This document shows, one piece after another, positions 27,741 to 36,451 of a stretch of DNA of 64,000 bases. The notes beneath the pieces are model-generated. The model saw only the letters and a list, made by a program, of their open reading frames with translations. It was not told the DNA's origin and did not search any database. How positions within the stretch are numbered: the stretch's first letter is position 1; the number at the start of each line of letters is the position of its first letter. The position numbers were made by a program, and so were the translations under genes. The DNA lies in contig JAGOAX010000005.1 in assembly GCA_017983695.1 (NCBI GenBank), positions 62,001 through 126,000 on the forward strand. The letters run 5' to 3'. The DNA is from Ferruginibacter sp. (GTDB lineage Bacteria; Bacteroidota; Bacteroidia; Chitinophagales; Chitinophagaceae).

Positions 27741-29077
27741 AATTCCTTTACTGCTTGTTTAAATTGATTACCCCTGTCTTCATAATTTTTAAACAGGTCG
27801 AAACTTGCACATGCCGGACTTAACAATACCACATCTCCTTTAGTGGAAAAGTGAAAAGCAGCCTGCACAGCTTCTTTTGCACTGGTAGTGTTTACCATTA
27901 ATGAAACAGTGTCGCCAAATGCTTCATGAATTTTCCTGTTATCGTTGCCGAGGCATACAATAGCTTTTACTTTTTCTTTAACCAGTTCTTTTAATAAAGA
28001 ATAATCATTGCCTTTATCAACACCGCCTAAAATCAATATCACCGGTTTTTCCATACTCTCCAATGCAAACCAGGTACTGTTTACATTAGTTGCTTTGCTG
28101 TCGTTAATGAACTGCACATTTTTAATGGAAGCCACGGGTTCCATACGATGCTCCAGGCTTTCAAAAGTTTGCAGTGCTTCTCTTATCTTTTCCTTTCTGA
28201 TGTCAACTGCAGATGCGGCTAAGCTTGCAGCCATGCTGTTGTACTGATTGTGTTTGCCTTTTAGTGCAAAGTCCTCAATACTCATTTGCATTTCTTCGTT
28301 CTTCCATTTCAGGTGCATTTTTGCGTTCATCAAATATGCTCCCTGCGGTAGTGGTTTACTCATGGTAAATGGGGCTGGTGTTGATTTAATGTGATAGTTA
28401 GTTATAGTTTTTGCTGTTACTTCATCATCTAAAGAATAAATAAAAACATCTTCGGGTTGCTGATTCATTGCTACCCGGTATTTACTGTCGATATAATTTT
28501 CTATTTTATAATCGTACCTGTCTAAATGATCTTCTGTTATATTGGTCAATACCGCTACATCGGGCCTGAATGTTTTGATATCATCCAGTTGAAAAGAACT
28601 GATCTCTGCAACATAAAGCTGCTTTGGGTCAACCGCTACCTGCCTTGCAAAAGAGTAACCGATATTGCCTACCATAGCACAATCGCTGCCACCATGCTTG
28701 CAAATGTGATAGGTTAATGCAGTGGTTGTAGTCTTCCCATTGCTACCTGTAATGGCAATAATTTTACTGTTGCCTTTATACCGGTATGCAAACTCTATTT
28801 CGCTGATGATGGGAATTCCTTGAGCCCTTATTTTTTTAACCAGCTCATTTTTTTCAGGAATACCCGGGCTTTTCATCACTTCGCCTGCATTTAAAATTTT
28901 TGCTTCGGTATGTGTTGCTTCTTCAAATTCAATATTATTAGTGCTCAGTTCTATCCTGTAATTTTCCTTAATGGCCCCACCATCGCTTACAAATACATCA
29001 TACCCCTGCTGTTTAGCAAGAATGGCGGCGCCTATTCCACTTTCGCCTGCACCCAGTATGACTAATCGTTTATTCAT
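27737..29077 (-). CDS. murD: UDP-N-acetylmuramoylalanine--D-glutamate ligase
   Basis: A 446-residue cytosolic Mur ligase adding D-Glu. The N-terminal domain has VILGAGESGIGAAILAKQQG. ATP binding is IAITGSNGKTTTTALTYHI, the central domain carries NITEDHLDRYDYKIENYIDS, and the C-domain FINDSKATNVNSTWFALES and LSPACASFDLFKNYEDRG, which is the MurD-specific ending. Start ATG 29077. Confidence 0.96.
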   Translation of the reverse strand: MNKRLVILGAGESGIGAAILAKQQGYDVFVSDGGAIKENYRIELSTNNIEFEEATHTEAKILNAGEVMKSPGIPEKNELVKKIRAQGIPIISEIEFAYRYKGNSKIIAITGSNGKTTTTALTYHICKHGGSDCAMVGNIGYSFARQVAVDPKQLYVAEISSFQLDDIKTFRPDVAVLTNITEDHLDRYDYKIENYIDSKYRVAMNQQPEDVFIYSLDDEVTAKTITNYHIKSTPAPFTMSKPLPQGAYLMNAKMHLKWKNEEMQMSIEDFALKGKHNQYNSMAASLAASAVDIRKEKIREALQTFESLEHRMEPVASIKNVQFINDSKATNVNSTWFALESMEKPVILILGGVDKGNDYSLLKELVKEKVKAIVCLGNDNRKIHEAFGDTVSLMVNTTSAKEAVQAAFHFSTKGDVVLLSPACASFDLFKNYEDRGNQFKQAVKEL

Positions 29078-29333
29078 TTAAATACTTACATTTATTCATT
29101 CCGCAGCAGCGGAATAAAAATTGGTTTTTCAACAGCATAGAATTTTCCAATTCCTTAATAACAACAACTACGCATAAACAAAAACAGGTTCTTCAAAAGC
29201 ATAGAATTTAACGGGTATAGGGTATTACTGGTCATACAAATTTTTTTCATAGATAACGGGACCAAAATTTGAAAAACTTAGAATCAGGCTTTTCAGCTTA
29301 ATTCAGGGCTTAGGGGTTTTTCAATAAACTTCT
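29078..29333. other. murD-mraY spacer with a hairpin and a 23-nt direct repeat
   Basis: This 256-nt gap is the largest within the dcw cluster. ATTCCGC (29098-29104) and GCGGAAT (29109-29115) form a tight hairpin 20 nt upstream of murD. Two direct copies of a 23-nt unit ending GCATAGAATTT (29123-29145 and 29187-29209, differing at 2-3 positions) follow. No open frame is supported. An internal promoter for murD is possible, but no clear element was seen. Confidence 0.5.
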
Positions 29334-30623
29334 TTACCTTAATTTCAATGTTGCTATTGCTACTATCACACTCAGTATGGTTACAATCCAGAAACGAACT
29401 GCAATCTTACTTTCGTGATAGCCTAATTTTTGATAATGGTGATGCAGGGGACTCATTAAAAAAACCCGCCGGCCTTCACCATACTTCCGTTTGGTGTATT
29501 TAAAATAAGATACCTGTATCATCACACTTAACAACTCTATTAAAAACACAAAACAAAAAACAGGTATCAGTAATTCTTTACGAACAATAATTGCCAGCGC
29601 TGCAATAATGCCACCTAGTGCAAGGCTTCCGGTATCTCCCATAAAAACCTGTGCCGGATAAGAATTGTACCATAAGAATCCAATACAGGCTCCCACAAAT
29701 GCAGCAATAAAAATGGACAACTCTCCTATATTGGGGATGTACATGATATTGAGGTACTCGGCAAACTTTATATTACCACTTATATAAGCAAAAATACCCA
29801 GGCCTATTCCCATTACTGCACTTACACCAGTTGCAAGCCCGTCTAATCCATCCGTAATATTGGCGCCATTACTTACAGCAGTTACTATAAATATTACAAT
29901 GATGATATAGAGTATATAAGTAAAATCTCTCCAGCTTTCAGGAAGCAGTTTTGCATAATTAAACTCATGATTTTTTACAAAAGGAATTGTAGTGATGGGT
30001 GTTTTTACAGATACGTAAATATGTTTTTTACCATCAATAGTTATTGTATCAAAATTTGTTGCACTTTCTTTAGGCCCTAATGTAACGCCTGCCTGAACTT
30101 CACGTTTTACAACAACACTTGGTGTAAAATATAATGTGGCGCCTACAATTATTCCTAACATCACCTGTCCGAAAATTTTGAACCGTCCTGCTAAACCATC
30201 ACTATCGCTTTTTTTATAATGCTCTCCTTTTTTCAGCGCATCTCTTTTTGATTTTATTTTCAGGTAATCATCAATAAAACCAATACCACCTAACCACACT
30301 GTACATAATAACATTAAGCGGATATATACTTTACCTAAATCTGCAAATAATAAAGTTGGAATTACAATAGCCAGGATGATAATGATCCCTCCCATTGTTG
30401 GCGTTCCTTTTTTCTGTTGTTCACCTGCTAATCCTAAATCCCTTACTGTTTCGCCCAATTGTTTATTACGTAAATAAGCAATCAGTTTTTTGCCATACAC
30501 AGTTGTAATCACCAGGCTTAAGATCATAGCTAATATCACACGGATACTCAGAAAGCGATACAGATCGCTTCCGGCGAACTTAATGCCTTCTGTTTTTAAC
30601 CAATCAAATAAATGATACAACAT
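29334..30623 (-). CDS. mraY: Phospho-N-acetylmuramoyl-pentapeptide transferase
   Basis: A polytopic enzyme that transfers phospho-MurNAc-pentapeptide to undecaprenyl phosphate, giving lipid I. The catalytic Asp pair is in GFIDDYLKI. Other active-site motifs are NGANITDGLDGLATG, PAQVFMGDTGSLALGG and the His loop SPLHHHYQKLG. At 429 residues it is ~70 longer than E. coli MraY. The extra residues are an insertion at about 185-235 (VVVKREVQAG ... FVKNHEFNYAKLLP) between helices, which I recall as usual in Bacteroidota. Start ATG 30623, 25 nt from the murE stop. Confidence 0.96.
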   Translation of the reverse strand: MLYHLFDWLKTEGIKFAGSDLYRFLSIRVILAMILSLVITTVYGKKLIAYLRNKQLGETVRDLGLAGEQQKKGTPTMGGIIIILAIVIPTLLFADLGKVYIRLMLLCTVWLGGIGFIDDYLKIKSKRDALKKGEHYKKSDSDGLAGRFKIFGQVMLGIIVGATLYFTPSVVVKREVQAGVTLGPKESATNFDTITIDGKKHIYVSVKTPITTIPFVKNHEFNYAKLLPESWRDFTYILYIIIVIFIVTAVSNGANITDGLDGLATGVSAVMGIGLGIFAYISGNIKFAEYLNIMYIPNIGELSIFIAAFVGACIGFLWYNSYPAQVFMGDTGSLALGGIIAALAIIVRKELLIPVFCFVFLIELLSVMIQVSYFKYTKRKYGEGRRVFLMSPLHHHYQKLGYHESKIAVRFWIVTILSVIVAIATLKLR

Positions 30624-30648
30624 AAATTCAGTTTACAGTTTGCGCTTT

Positions 30649-32112
30649 TTATTTTTCAAGTAACTCAAACATTTCATACAGTACTTTCTTATCATCAAAA
30701 TCGTACTTCACGCCTTTTATATCCTGGTATTTCTCATGCCCTTTGCCCGCTATTAAAACAATGTCTTCTTTTTGTGCCAGGCTTACTGCTGTTTTAATAG
30801 CTTCCTTCCTGTCGGCAATTGAAATAACTTTTTTTTTTGCTGCTGCATTTACCCCCGCCTGCATATCGTTCAATATTTCCTGCGGATCTTCACTTCGTGG
30901 ATTGTCTGAAGTAAGGATCACTTTATCACTATACTCACACGCCACTTCTGCCATAACCGGCCTTTTGGTTTTATCCCTGTCGCCACCACAACCCACTACA
31001 GTTATTACCTGCTCATTGCCCTGTTTTAATTTTTTTATTGTAGCCAATACGTTTAATAAAGCATCGGGTGTGTGTGCATAATCTACTATGCCAATCACCC
31101 TGTCCTGTTTGCTAACAGCATATTCAAATCTTCCTTCTGCACCATCCAGGTTACTGAGCACCTGCAACACACTGCTCTTATCTTCTCCTAAACAAATAGC
31201 GGCACCATATACAGCCAGTAAATTGTAAGCGTTAAATTCTCCTATTAATTTAAAATGCACTTCCACATCATTTACCAGCAAATGCAAACCGGTTAAACTG
31301 TTCTCTAAAATTTTTCCTTTAAAATCGGCCAGTGTTTTTAAACTATAGAAATATTTTTTTGCAGCTGTGTTCTGCAGCATTACCGTACCTCTTTTATCAT
31401 CTGCATTGCTGATTGCAAAAGCTGCCGGTGATAAATTATCGAACCATGATTTTTTTACACGGATATATTCATCAAAAGTTTTGTGATAATCCAGATGATC
31501 GTGTGTGATATTACTGAACAATGCCCCCGCAAACTGTAAGCCGCTGATACGGTGTTGATGTATGGCATGACTGCTCACTTCCATAAACACATATTCACAA
31601 CCTTCATCTACCATTTGTTTTAACAGGGCATTTAAACTTACAGCATCCGGAGTGGTGTGTGTGGCAGGAATAATTTTTGCTGAAATTTGATTCTGCACTG
31701 TACTTATCAATCCGCATTTATAGTCTAATGCCGTAAACAGTTTAAATAATAATGTAGCAATGGTTGTTTTTCCGTTTGTACCTGTTACACCAACCAGTTT
31801 TATTTTTGCTGATGGTTCGCCATAAAAATTATGGCTGATAAAACCAGCTGCCGCTGTACTATTATCCACTTCTACATAAGTAATGTTTTCATTGAGTGCT
31901 GCAGGCATTTTTTCGCAAACAATAACCGATGCTCCTTTTTCAATTGCAGTATCAATAAAAGCATGGCCATCTGCAGCAACTCCTTTAACGGCAATAAAAC
32001 AGGAGCCTTTGCTTATCTTCCTTGAATCAAGCTGCAGGTTTGCCACTTCAATATTGGTATTACCCTTTACTGAGCGGATGGAAACTTTATATAGTATGTC
32101 CTGTAAAATCAA
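30649..32112 (-). CDS. murE: UDP-MurNAc-L-Ala-D-Glu--meso-diaminopimelate ligase
   Basis: A 487-residue cytosolic Mur ligase adding the third stem-peptide residue. ATP binding is GVTGTNGKTTIATLLFKLF, then SSHAIHQHRI, FSNITHDHLDYH and the C-domain VVGCGGDRDKTKRPVM. The specificity loop reads TSDNPRSEDP; DNPR is the meso-diaminopimelate signature, so the murein should be DAP-type. The apparent start is TTG at 32112 (encoding MILQDILYKV), with a palindromic repeat ending 5 nt upstream, so the natural start region may have been altered by the repeat. Confidence 0.95.
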   Translation of the reverse strand: MILQDILYKVSIRSVKGNTNIEVANLQLDSRKISKGSCFIAVKGVAADGHAFIDTAIEKGASVIVCEKMPAALNENITYVEVDNSTAAAGFISHNFYGEPSAKIKLVGVTGTNGKTTIATLLFKLFTALDYKCGLISTVQNQISAKIIPATHTTPDAVSLNALLKQMVDEGCEYVFMEVSSHAIHQHRISGLQFAGALFSNITHDHLDYHKTFDEYIRVKKSWFDNLSPAAFAISNADDKRGTVMLQNTAAKKYFYSLKTLADFKGKILENSLTGLHLLVNDVEVHFKLIGEFNAYNLLAVYGAAICLGEDKSSVLQVLSNLDGAEGRFEYAVSKQDRVIGIVDYAHTPDALLNVLATIKKLKQGNEQVITVVGCGGDRDKTKRPVMAEVACEYSDKVILTSDNPRSEDPQEILNDMQAGVNAAAKKKVISIADRKEAIKTAVSLAQKEDIVLIAGKGHEKYQDIKGVKYDFDDKKVLYEMFELLEK

Positions 32113-32116
32113 TTTG

Positions 32117-32160
32117 GCCTAACCCTCGTTCCCTCTCCTAAAGAGAGGGAGGCCGGGCTT
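32117..32160. repeat. Short palindromic repeat upstream of murE
   Basis: It has a CCCTCTCCTAAAGAGAGGG core with an AACCCTCGTT left flank and an AGGCCGGGC right flank. It is a near-copy of the one upstream of ftsW (27561-27600). The remaining ftsI-murE spacer to 32225 shows nothing else. Confidence 0.8.
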
Positions 32161-32225
32161 TTTTATTTATTTAAACTTTTGTAATTAAGCATTTCAACAT
32201 TTTTTCATCACTTGTGCGCTTTCTT

Positions 32226-34391
32226 TTAATTAAGCACCAGTGATATTGACTGTCCTTTTTTAAAATTTGTTCCTGCTGTAAGTGACTGGTTCATTACTTT
32301 ACCCCTGCCATTTGCAGCAACCTTTAAGCCTTTGTTTTCTAATAAATACACCGCATCCTTCAATCCCATTCCGACAACGTTAGGGGTTACAGAACCGGAT
32401 GATGCAGATGAATTAAGCGGTGCATTCAAAGAAGAAAAATTATTTTTCATATCAGCCTTCCTGAAACTTCCTGCAGCAGCGGAGTCTGTAAACGACAATC
32501 CTAAAAAACTGAAAATAGAAGCAAGTTCTTTTTTCATGCCGTAAAAACTGTATTGCAAACTATCGGTTTCAGCAGGTGCTGTAAATTTTGTTGTACTTAA
32601 ATAACGGCCGTAAATTCTGTCGCTTATTTCTTTAAACACTTTACCGGAAACATCAGCACCATAAACCAGTTTTGATTCATTACTGTTTTGAATAACTACA
32701 GCCATGGAATATTTTGGATTGTCGGAAGGAAAATACCCCATAAATGATGCCTGGTAAATTTTGTTGCCTTTATTATATCCTTTATTATTTAAAGCTGTAA
32801 CAGCAGTACCTGTTTTACCTGCAATACCATAAGTATTATCGCCTAAAATTTTATGGCCGGTACCGTGTGCACTATCCACTACAGCCCTTAAACATTCTTT
32901 TACCTGGGCCAGCGTTTCTGCACTGCATATTTCATTTACCAAAACTTTTGGCTGTATTGTTTTAATATCGTTACCATATTCCCTTACCGCATTTACCAAA
33001 TACGGTTTCATCATTTTTCCGTTATTGGCAACAGCATTGTATAACATCAGCATGTGTAATGGTGTTACCAGTTCTTCGTAACCATGCGCCATAAAAGGAA
33101 TAGTGGTATTAGCCCAGCTGCGATTAGTTGGTTTTTTAATGGTTGTTTTTGCAGATGCGGCATCAATATCAATTCCTGTAATAGTATCTAAACGAAAACG
33201 ATGCAGGTGATTAATGAATTTTGATGGTTGTGTATGATAATACTGATCGGCCATCTTTGCAAAAGCAACATTACTGCTGGTATAAAATGCCTGCTTAACC
33301 GATATATCGCCTGCACCCAAGTGAGAATCTTTTATCCGCAACCCGTAAAAAAATTTTACCCCGCCTTCGCAATTAACTGTTGAGTTAATAGTAACATATT
33401 TATCTTCAAGCAAACTCATTAATGTAGCCAGCTTAAAAATTGAGCCCGGCTCTGTTGCTTTACCAATACCATAATTCAGATCTTCGGCATAAATACTATT
33501 GCCGTCTTTATCTTTTTTAATGGTGCCGTCTTTGTTTTTTTGTTGCCCTAAATTGGCAATCGCTTTTATTTTCCCTGTTGCGGTTTCCATTACTATAGCA
33601 GTGCCGTGTACAGAGTTGTTGCTTACCAGCATTCTCATTAAAGCATTTTCTGCAACATCCTGCATATAGGTATCTAAGGTTGTAATAATGTCTTTTCCAT
33701 TTTCCGGTTCCAGTTCGGCACCTTCTACGGGTAAATAAGCTCCGGCTACATATCTCATTAAGCGTTGGCCCGATGAACCTTTTAATAAACTGTCATAGCT
33801 TCTTTCCAGTCCTACATTTTTTGTACTGTCTTCTCTTGATAAACCTATGGTTCTGTTTGCCAGCAAAACGTAAGGGTTAATTCTTTTATCTCTTGGGTCT
33901 ATAATAAATCCGCTTTTATTTCTGCCCTGCCTCACTAAAGGAAAATTCCGTAGTGCTTTATACTCCTCAAACGATATTTTCTTTTTTAAAATAAAATACC
34001 TGTCTTCATCTTTATAAGCCTGCTTCAGTAATTTTTTATATGCGGCAGCAGTTTTATCTTTAAAAAGATCAGCAAGGCAAATACTTAAAGAGTCAATATT
34101 CTTTTTAAATCTTTCACCAGCTTTTTCTCTCAGGCCTTCTGCGCCAAAATCAACATAGATATCAAATATGGGTACCGATGTACTCAGCATATTTCCATCT
34201 TCGCTGTAAATAGTGCCACGCTCTGCATTAATAGGTAAATATTTTAAGTGCAGGTCCTGCCCCATTTCTTTCCAGTATTTTCCTTCAATACGCTGAATAT
34301 AAAAAGCACGGCCCAACACTACTGCACCTAAAAGTATCATCCCTAAAAAACAGAGATACACCCTCCACAATATGTCTTTTTTTATATCCAT
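32226..34391 (-). CDS. ftsI: Division transpeptidase FtsI (PBP3) with one PASTA domain
   Basis: A 721-residue class B penicillin-binding protein cross-linking septal murein. It has an N-terminal transmembrane helix (about residues 9-30, VYLCFLGMILLGAVVLG) and a PBP dimerisation domain (INAERGTIYSEDGNMLSTS). The transpeptidase domain carries the SxxK motif in EPGSIFKLATLMS, SxN in YTSSNVAFAKM and KTGT in GIAGKTGTAV. The C-terminus has a single PASTA domain (VTPNVVGMGLKDAVYLLENK to the end), as in SpoVD/PBP2x-like proteins and unlike E. coli FtsI. A partly decayed repeat lies just upstream (34392-34418). Confidence 0.95.
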   Translation of the reverse strand: MDIKKDILWRVYLCFLGMILLGAVVLGRAFYIQRIEGKYWKEMGQDLHLKYLPINAERGTIYSEDGNMLSTSVPIFDIYVDFGAEGLREKAGERFKKNIDSLSICLADLFKDKTAAAYKKLLKQAYKDEDRYFILKKKISFEEYKALRNFPLVRQGRNKSGFIIDPRDKRINPYVLLANRTIGLSREDSTKNVGLERSYDSLLKGSSGQRLMRYVAGAYLPVEGAELEPENGKDIITTLDTYMQDVAENALMRMLVSNNSVHGTAIVMETATGKIKAIANLGQQKNKDGTIKKDKDGNSIYAEDLNYGIGKATEPGSIFKLATLMSLLEDKYVTINSTVNCEGGVKFFYGLRIKDSHLGAGDISVKQAFYTSSNVAFAKMADQYYHTQPSKFINHLHRFRLDTITGIDIDAASAKTTIKKPTNRSWANTTIPFMAHGYEELVTPLHMLMLYNAVANNGKMMKPYLVNAVREYGNDIKTIQPKVLVNEICSAETLAQVKECLRAVVDSAHGTGHKILGDNTYGIAGKTGTAVTALNNKGYNKGNKIYQASFMGYFPSDNPKYSMAVVIQNSNESKLVYGADVSGKVFKEISDRIYGRYLSTTKFTAPAETDSLQYSFYGMKKELASIFSFLGLSFTDSAAAGSFRKADMKNNFSSLNAPLNSSASSGSVTPNVVGMGLKDAVYLLENKGLKVAANGRGKVMNQSLTAGTNFKKGQSISLVLN

Positions 34392-34428
34392 GAGCTCTAT
34401 CCCCTAAAAGGATATTGTATTTAATTAA

Positions 34429-34776
34429 TTATTTTTTCTTTTCGTCATTAACCAGTAAAACCGGTGCTGTTACCAATTCTTTTAATCCCAATGGTTCTAC
34501 TGCTTTAACTAATTCACTTGCCTTACTTCTAAATATCACTTCACTTTTTACTGTTTTGTATTCGTACTCCAGTTCTTTTATATGTTTTTCTGTTACATTT
34601 ATTTTTTTTGTCAGCCTGTCTGCATAATGCCCGTTATATATATACAGTACTGCCAGCATTGCCAAAAACAAAAAGAATGGAATATTTCTAACTACCCATT
34701 GATAGTTAAATAATCTACGCCAATCCATTTTCTGACTAACTGGTTGTTCCGTTGTTATTGCATTTTCTTCATTCAT
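34429..34776 (-). CDS. ftsL: FtsL-like divisome protein
   Basis: A 115-residue bitopic protein with a short basic cytoplasmic N-terminus, one transmembrane helix (about residues 33-51, NIPFFLFLAMLAVLYIY) and a coiled-coil-prone periplasmic segment (DRLTKKINVTEKHIKELEYE). Sequence conservation is too low for a motif-based call. Assignment to FtsL rests on size, topology and position between rsmH and ftsI. It would scaffold FtsQ-FtsB and activate FtsWI. Confidence 0.85.
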   Translation of the reverse strand: MNEENAITTEQPVSQKMDWRRLFNYQWVVRNIPFFLFLAMLAVLYIYNGHYADRLTKKINVTEKHIKELEYEYKTVKSEVIFRSKASELVKAVEPLGLKELVTAPVLLVNDEKKK

Positions 34777-34802
34777 TTTGTACTATGTACTTTATTTACT
34801 TT

Positions 34803-35753
34803 TTACTTTCTTTCTGCCACTCTCAACTTTGCACTTCTCGATCTTGGGTTTTGTTTCAACTCTGCTGCTGTTGCAGTTACCGGTTTTTTAGTAATGATAT
34901 GGAACGGAGTTTCGGGCCTGGTACCATACACTTCATCTGCTTCCGTTTGCAAAAAACTGCCATCACGGAAAAAATTTTTAACTATCCTGTCTTCCAACGA
35001 ATGAAAAGTGATAATAGCAATGCGGCCTTGTGGTTTTAATAGAGTTGTAGTTTGCTGTAACAATTCCTTTAATGCGCCTAATTCGTCGTTCACCTGAATT
35101 CTAAGTGCCTGAAATACCTGGGCAAAGTATTTTTGAGGGTTACCTTTAACCGCTGTTTTAACGGCCTGCTTAAATTCATTAATGGTTCGAATTGGAGCCA
35201 ATGCTCTTTGCTCAACAATTGTTTTTGCCAGTGTTTTTGAATTGGTTACTTCACCATACTGTTCAAACAATTTATGCAGCTGCTGCTCAGTATAAGTTTT
35301 GATGACATCAGCGGCAGTTAATGTTTCCCGCTGATCCATACGCATATCTAATGCAGCGTCAAAGCGAATGGAAAACCCTCTTTCAGCTTCATCAAACTGG
35401 TGACTTGATACGCCAAGGTCGGCCAGTATGCCATCAACAGCAGTGATCTTATGCAATCGTAAAAAGCGTTGCAGGTAACGAAAGTTTTGTGGTATAAAAA
35501 CTATCCTTTCGTCATCCGGTACATTTTTTTTTGCATCAGCATCCTGGTCAAAAACAAACAACTTACCATCATTATTTAATTGCTGCAATACAAAACGACT
35601 GTGCCCGCCGCCGCCAAATGTGCAGTCGACATAAACGCCAGCAGGTTTTATATTTAAGCCTGCAATAGTTTCATTGAGCAAAACGGGGGTATGGTAGTTA
35701 ACTGGTTCATTAGTTAATTGGTTGATTGGTTTTGATTCGTTTTGTTTTTTCAT
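34803..35753 (-). CDS. rsmH: 16S rRNA (cytosine(1402)-N(4))-methyltransferase
   Basis: An SAM-dependent methyltransferase modifying C1402 of 16S rRNA. Motifs: YHTPVLLNETIAGL at the usual start, the SAM loop VDCTFGGGGHSRFVLQ, ADLGVSSHQFDEAERGFS, RIQVNDELGALKELL and FHSLEDRIVKNFF. The ATG at 35753 is preferred to the TTG at 35762. About 17 residues precede the conserved YHTPV core, with NQLTNEP coming from one arm of a degenerate inverted repeat (35698-35788). Second gene of the dcw cluster. Confidence 0.95.
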   Translation of the reverse strand: MKKQNESKPINQLTNEPVNYHTPVLLNETIAGLNIKPAGVYVDCTFGGGGHSRFVLQQLNNDGKLFVFDQDADAKKNVPDDERIVFIPQNFRYLQRFLRLHKITAVDGILADLGVSSHQFDEAERGFSIRFDAALDMRMDQRETLTAADVIKTYTEQQLHKLFEQYGEVTNSKTLAKTIVEQRALAPIRTINEFKQAVKTAVKGNPQKYFAQVFQALRIQVNDELGALKELLQQTTTLLKPQGRIAIITFHSLEDRIVKNFFRDGSFLQTEADEVYGTRPETPFHIITKKPVTATAAELKQNPRSRSAKLRVAERK

Positions 35754-35788
35754 ACTAATCAACTAATTAACCATTAAACTAATCAACT
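35698..35788. repeat. Degenerate inverted repeat across the mraZ-rsmH junction
   Basis: Left arm about 35698-35732 and right arm about 35755-35788 share TTAGTT/TTGATT-type units in opposite orientation. The left arm codes for part of the RsmH N-terminal extension and the right arm for the last mraZ codons (TVD and stop). Confidence 0.55.
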
Positions 35789-36234
35789 GTTTTGTTCATC
35801 ACCTCGTTAGCCAAATCGCTAAAGCTTTGCGGTGTAAAGGTTTCAAAGAACTGTGTATACTTACTTTTATCCCAGATCTCAATTTTGTTTACGGCCGATA
35901 CCAGCACAATATCTTTTTCCAGGCCTGCATGTTCGCTAAGGTTTTTGGGCAGCAATAAACGGCCCGCCGAATCAAGCTCCAGTTGAGTGGCACCGTTTAA
36001 AAAATAACGGCGGAATTCTCTTACCTTAGGATCAAAATCATTCAACTTGCTTATTTCAGAAAATATAGGCTCCCAACTCTGCAAAGGATACAGCGTAAGG
36101 CATTTTTCAAAGCCCCGGTTTAGTACAAACTGGGTAGCACTTTCCTGTGGCAGCTGCTTTTTAAAACCAGCTGGCAGCAAAAAGCGCCCTTTTGCATCTA
36201 GTGTAGCTTCATATTCGCCTAGGAAACCTATCAT
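35779..36234 (-). CDS. mraZ: Transcriptional regulator MraZ
   Basis: A 151-residue double SpoVT/AbrB-like DNA-binding protein, first gene of the dcw cluster. The two swapped-hairpin repeats are visible as GEYEATLDAKGRFLLPAGFK near the N-terminus and LELDSAGRLLLPKNL in the second half, each with the DxxGR(F/L)xLP motif. MraZ forms rings and represses its own promoter in E. coli. The start is ATG 36234 (MIGFLGEYEATLD), preferred to the TTG at 36240. A three-box site of the kind bound by MraZ lies 35-61 nt upstream. Confidence 0.94.
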   Translation of the reverse strand: MIGFLGEYEATLDAKGRFLLPAGFKKQLPQESATQFVLNRGFEKCLTLYPLQSWEPIFSEISKLNDFDPKVREFRRYFLNGATQLELDSAGRLLLPKNLSEHAGLEKDIVLVSAVNKIEIWDKSKYTQFFETFTPQSFSDLANEVMNKTVD

Positions 36235-36268
36235 TTTCAATTATTTAGCCCTGTTTGAACAGAAACTT

Positions 36269-36295
36269 CCACAAAATAACACTTTTTACCACTTT
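36269..36295 (-). promoter_or_regulatory. Three-box MraZ operator
   Basis: On the minus strand three heptamers, AAAGTGG (36289-36295), AAAGTGT (36279-36285) and TTTGTGG (36269-36275), are spaced by exactly 3 nt, giving a 10-bp period. This matches the AAAGTG(T/G)-N3 repeats described for MraZ of Mycoplasma gallisepticum and the 10-bp spacing of MraZ boxes in general. It lies just upstream of mraZ and should serve dcw autoregulation. Confidence 0.7.
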
Positions 36296-36451
36296 CTAAT
36301 CATTTTTTGGATAAAGTTTTTTTTCCACATGAACCTATGGCAAAGCAGGTGGGGCTTTAAGGCAGTTTACTAAGGTTTGGGCTGTGCTTTTAATGTGGAA
36401 AGCTGTGGATTAGTGTTAATAACCCAATTGAATAAAGCAAATACCAATAAA

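Noticed and set aside
36335..36360. Minus-strand sequence upstream of mraZ resembling the GPTCLAM codons of the C39 exporter (42155-42176).
   Set aside because: Only about 20 nt match, G/C-rich GCCCCACC is also the start of the palindromic repeats, and no further similarity surrounds it. Treated as coincidence or repeat remnant.
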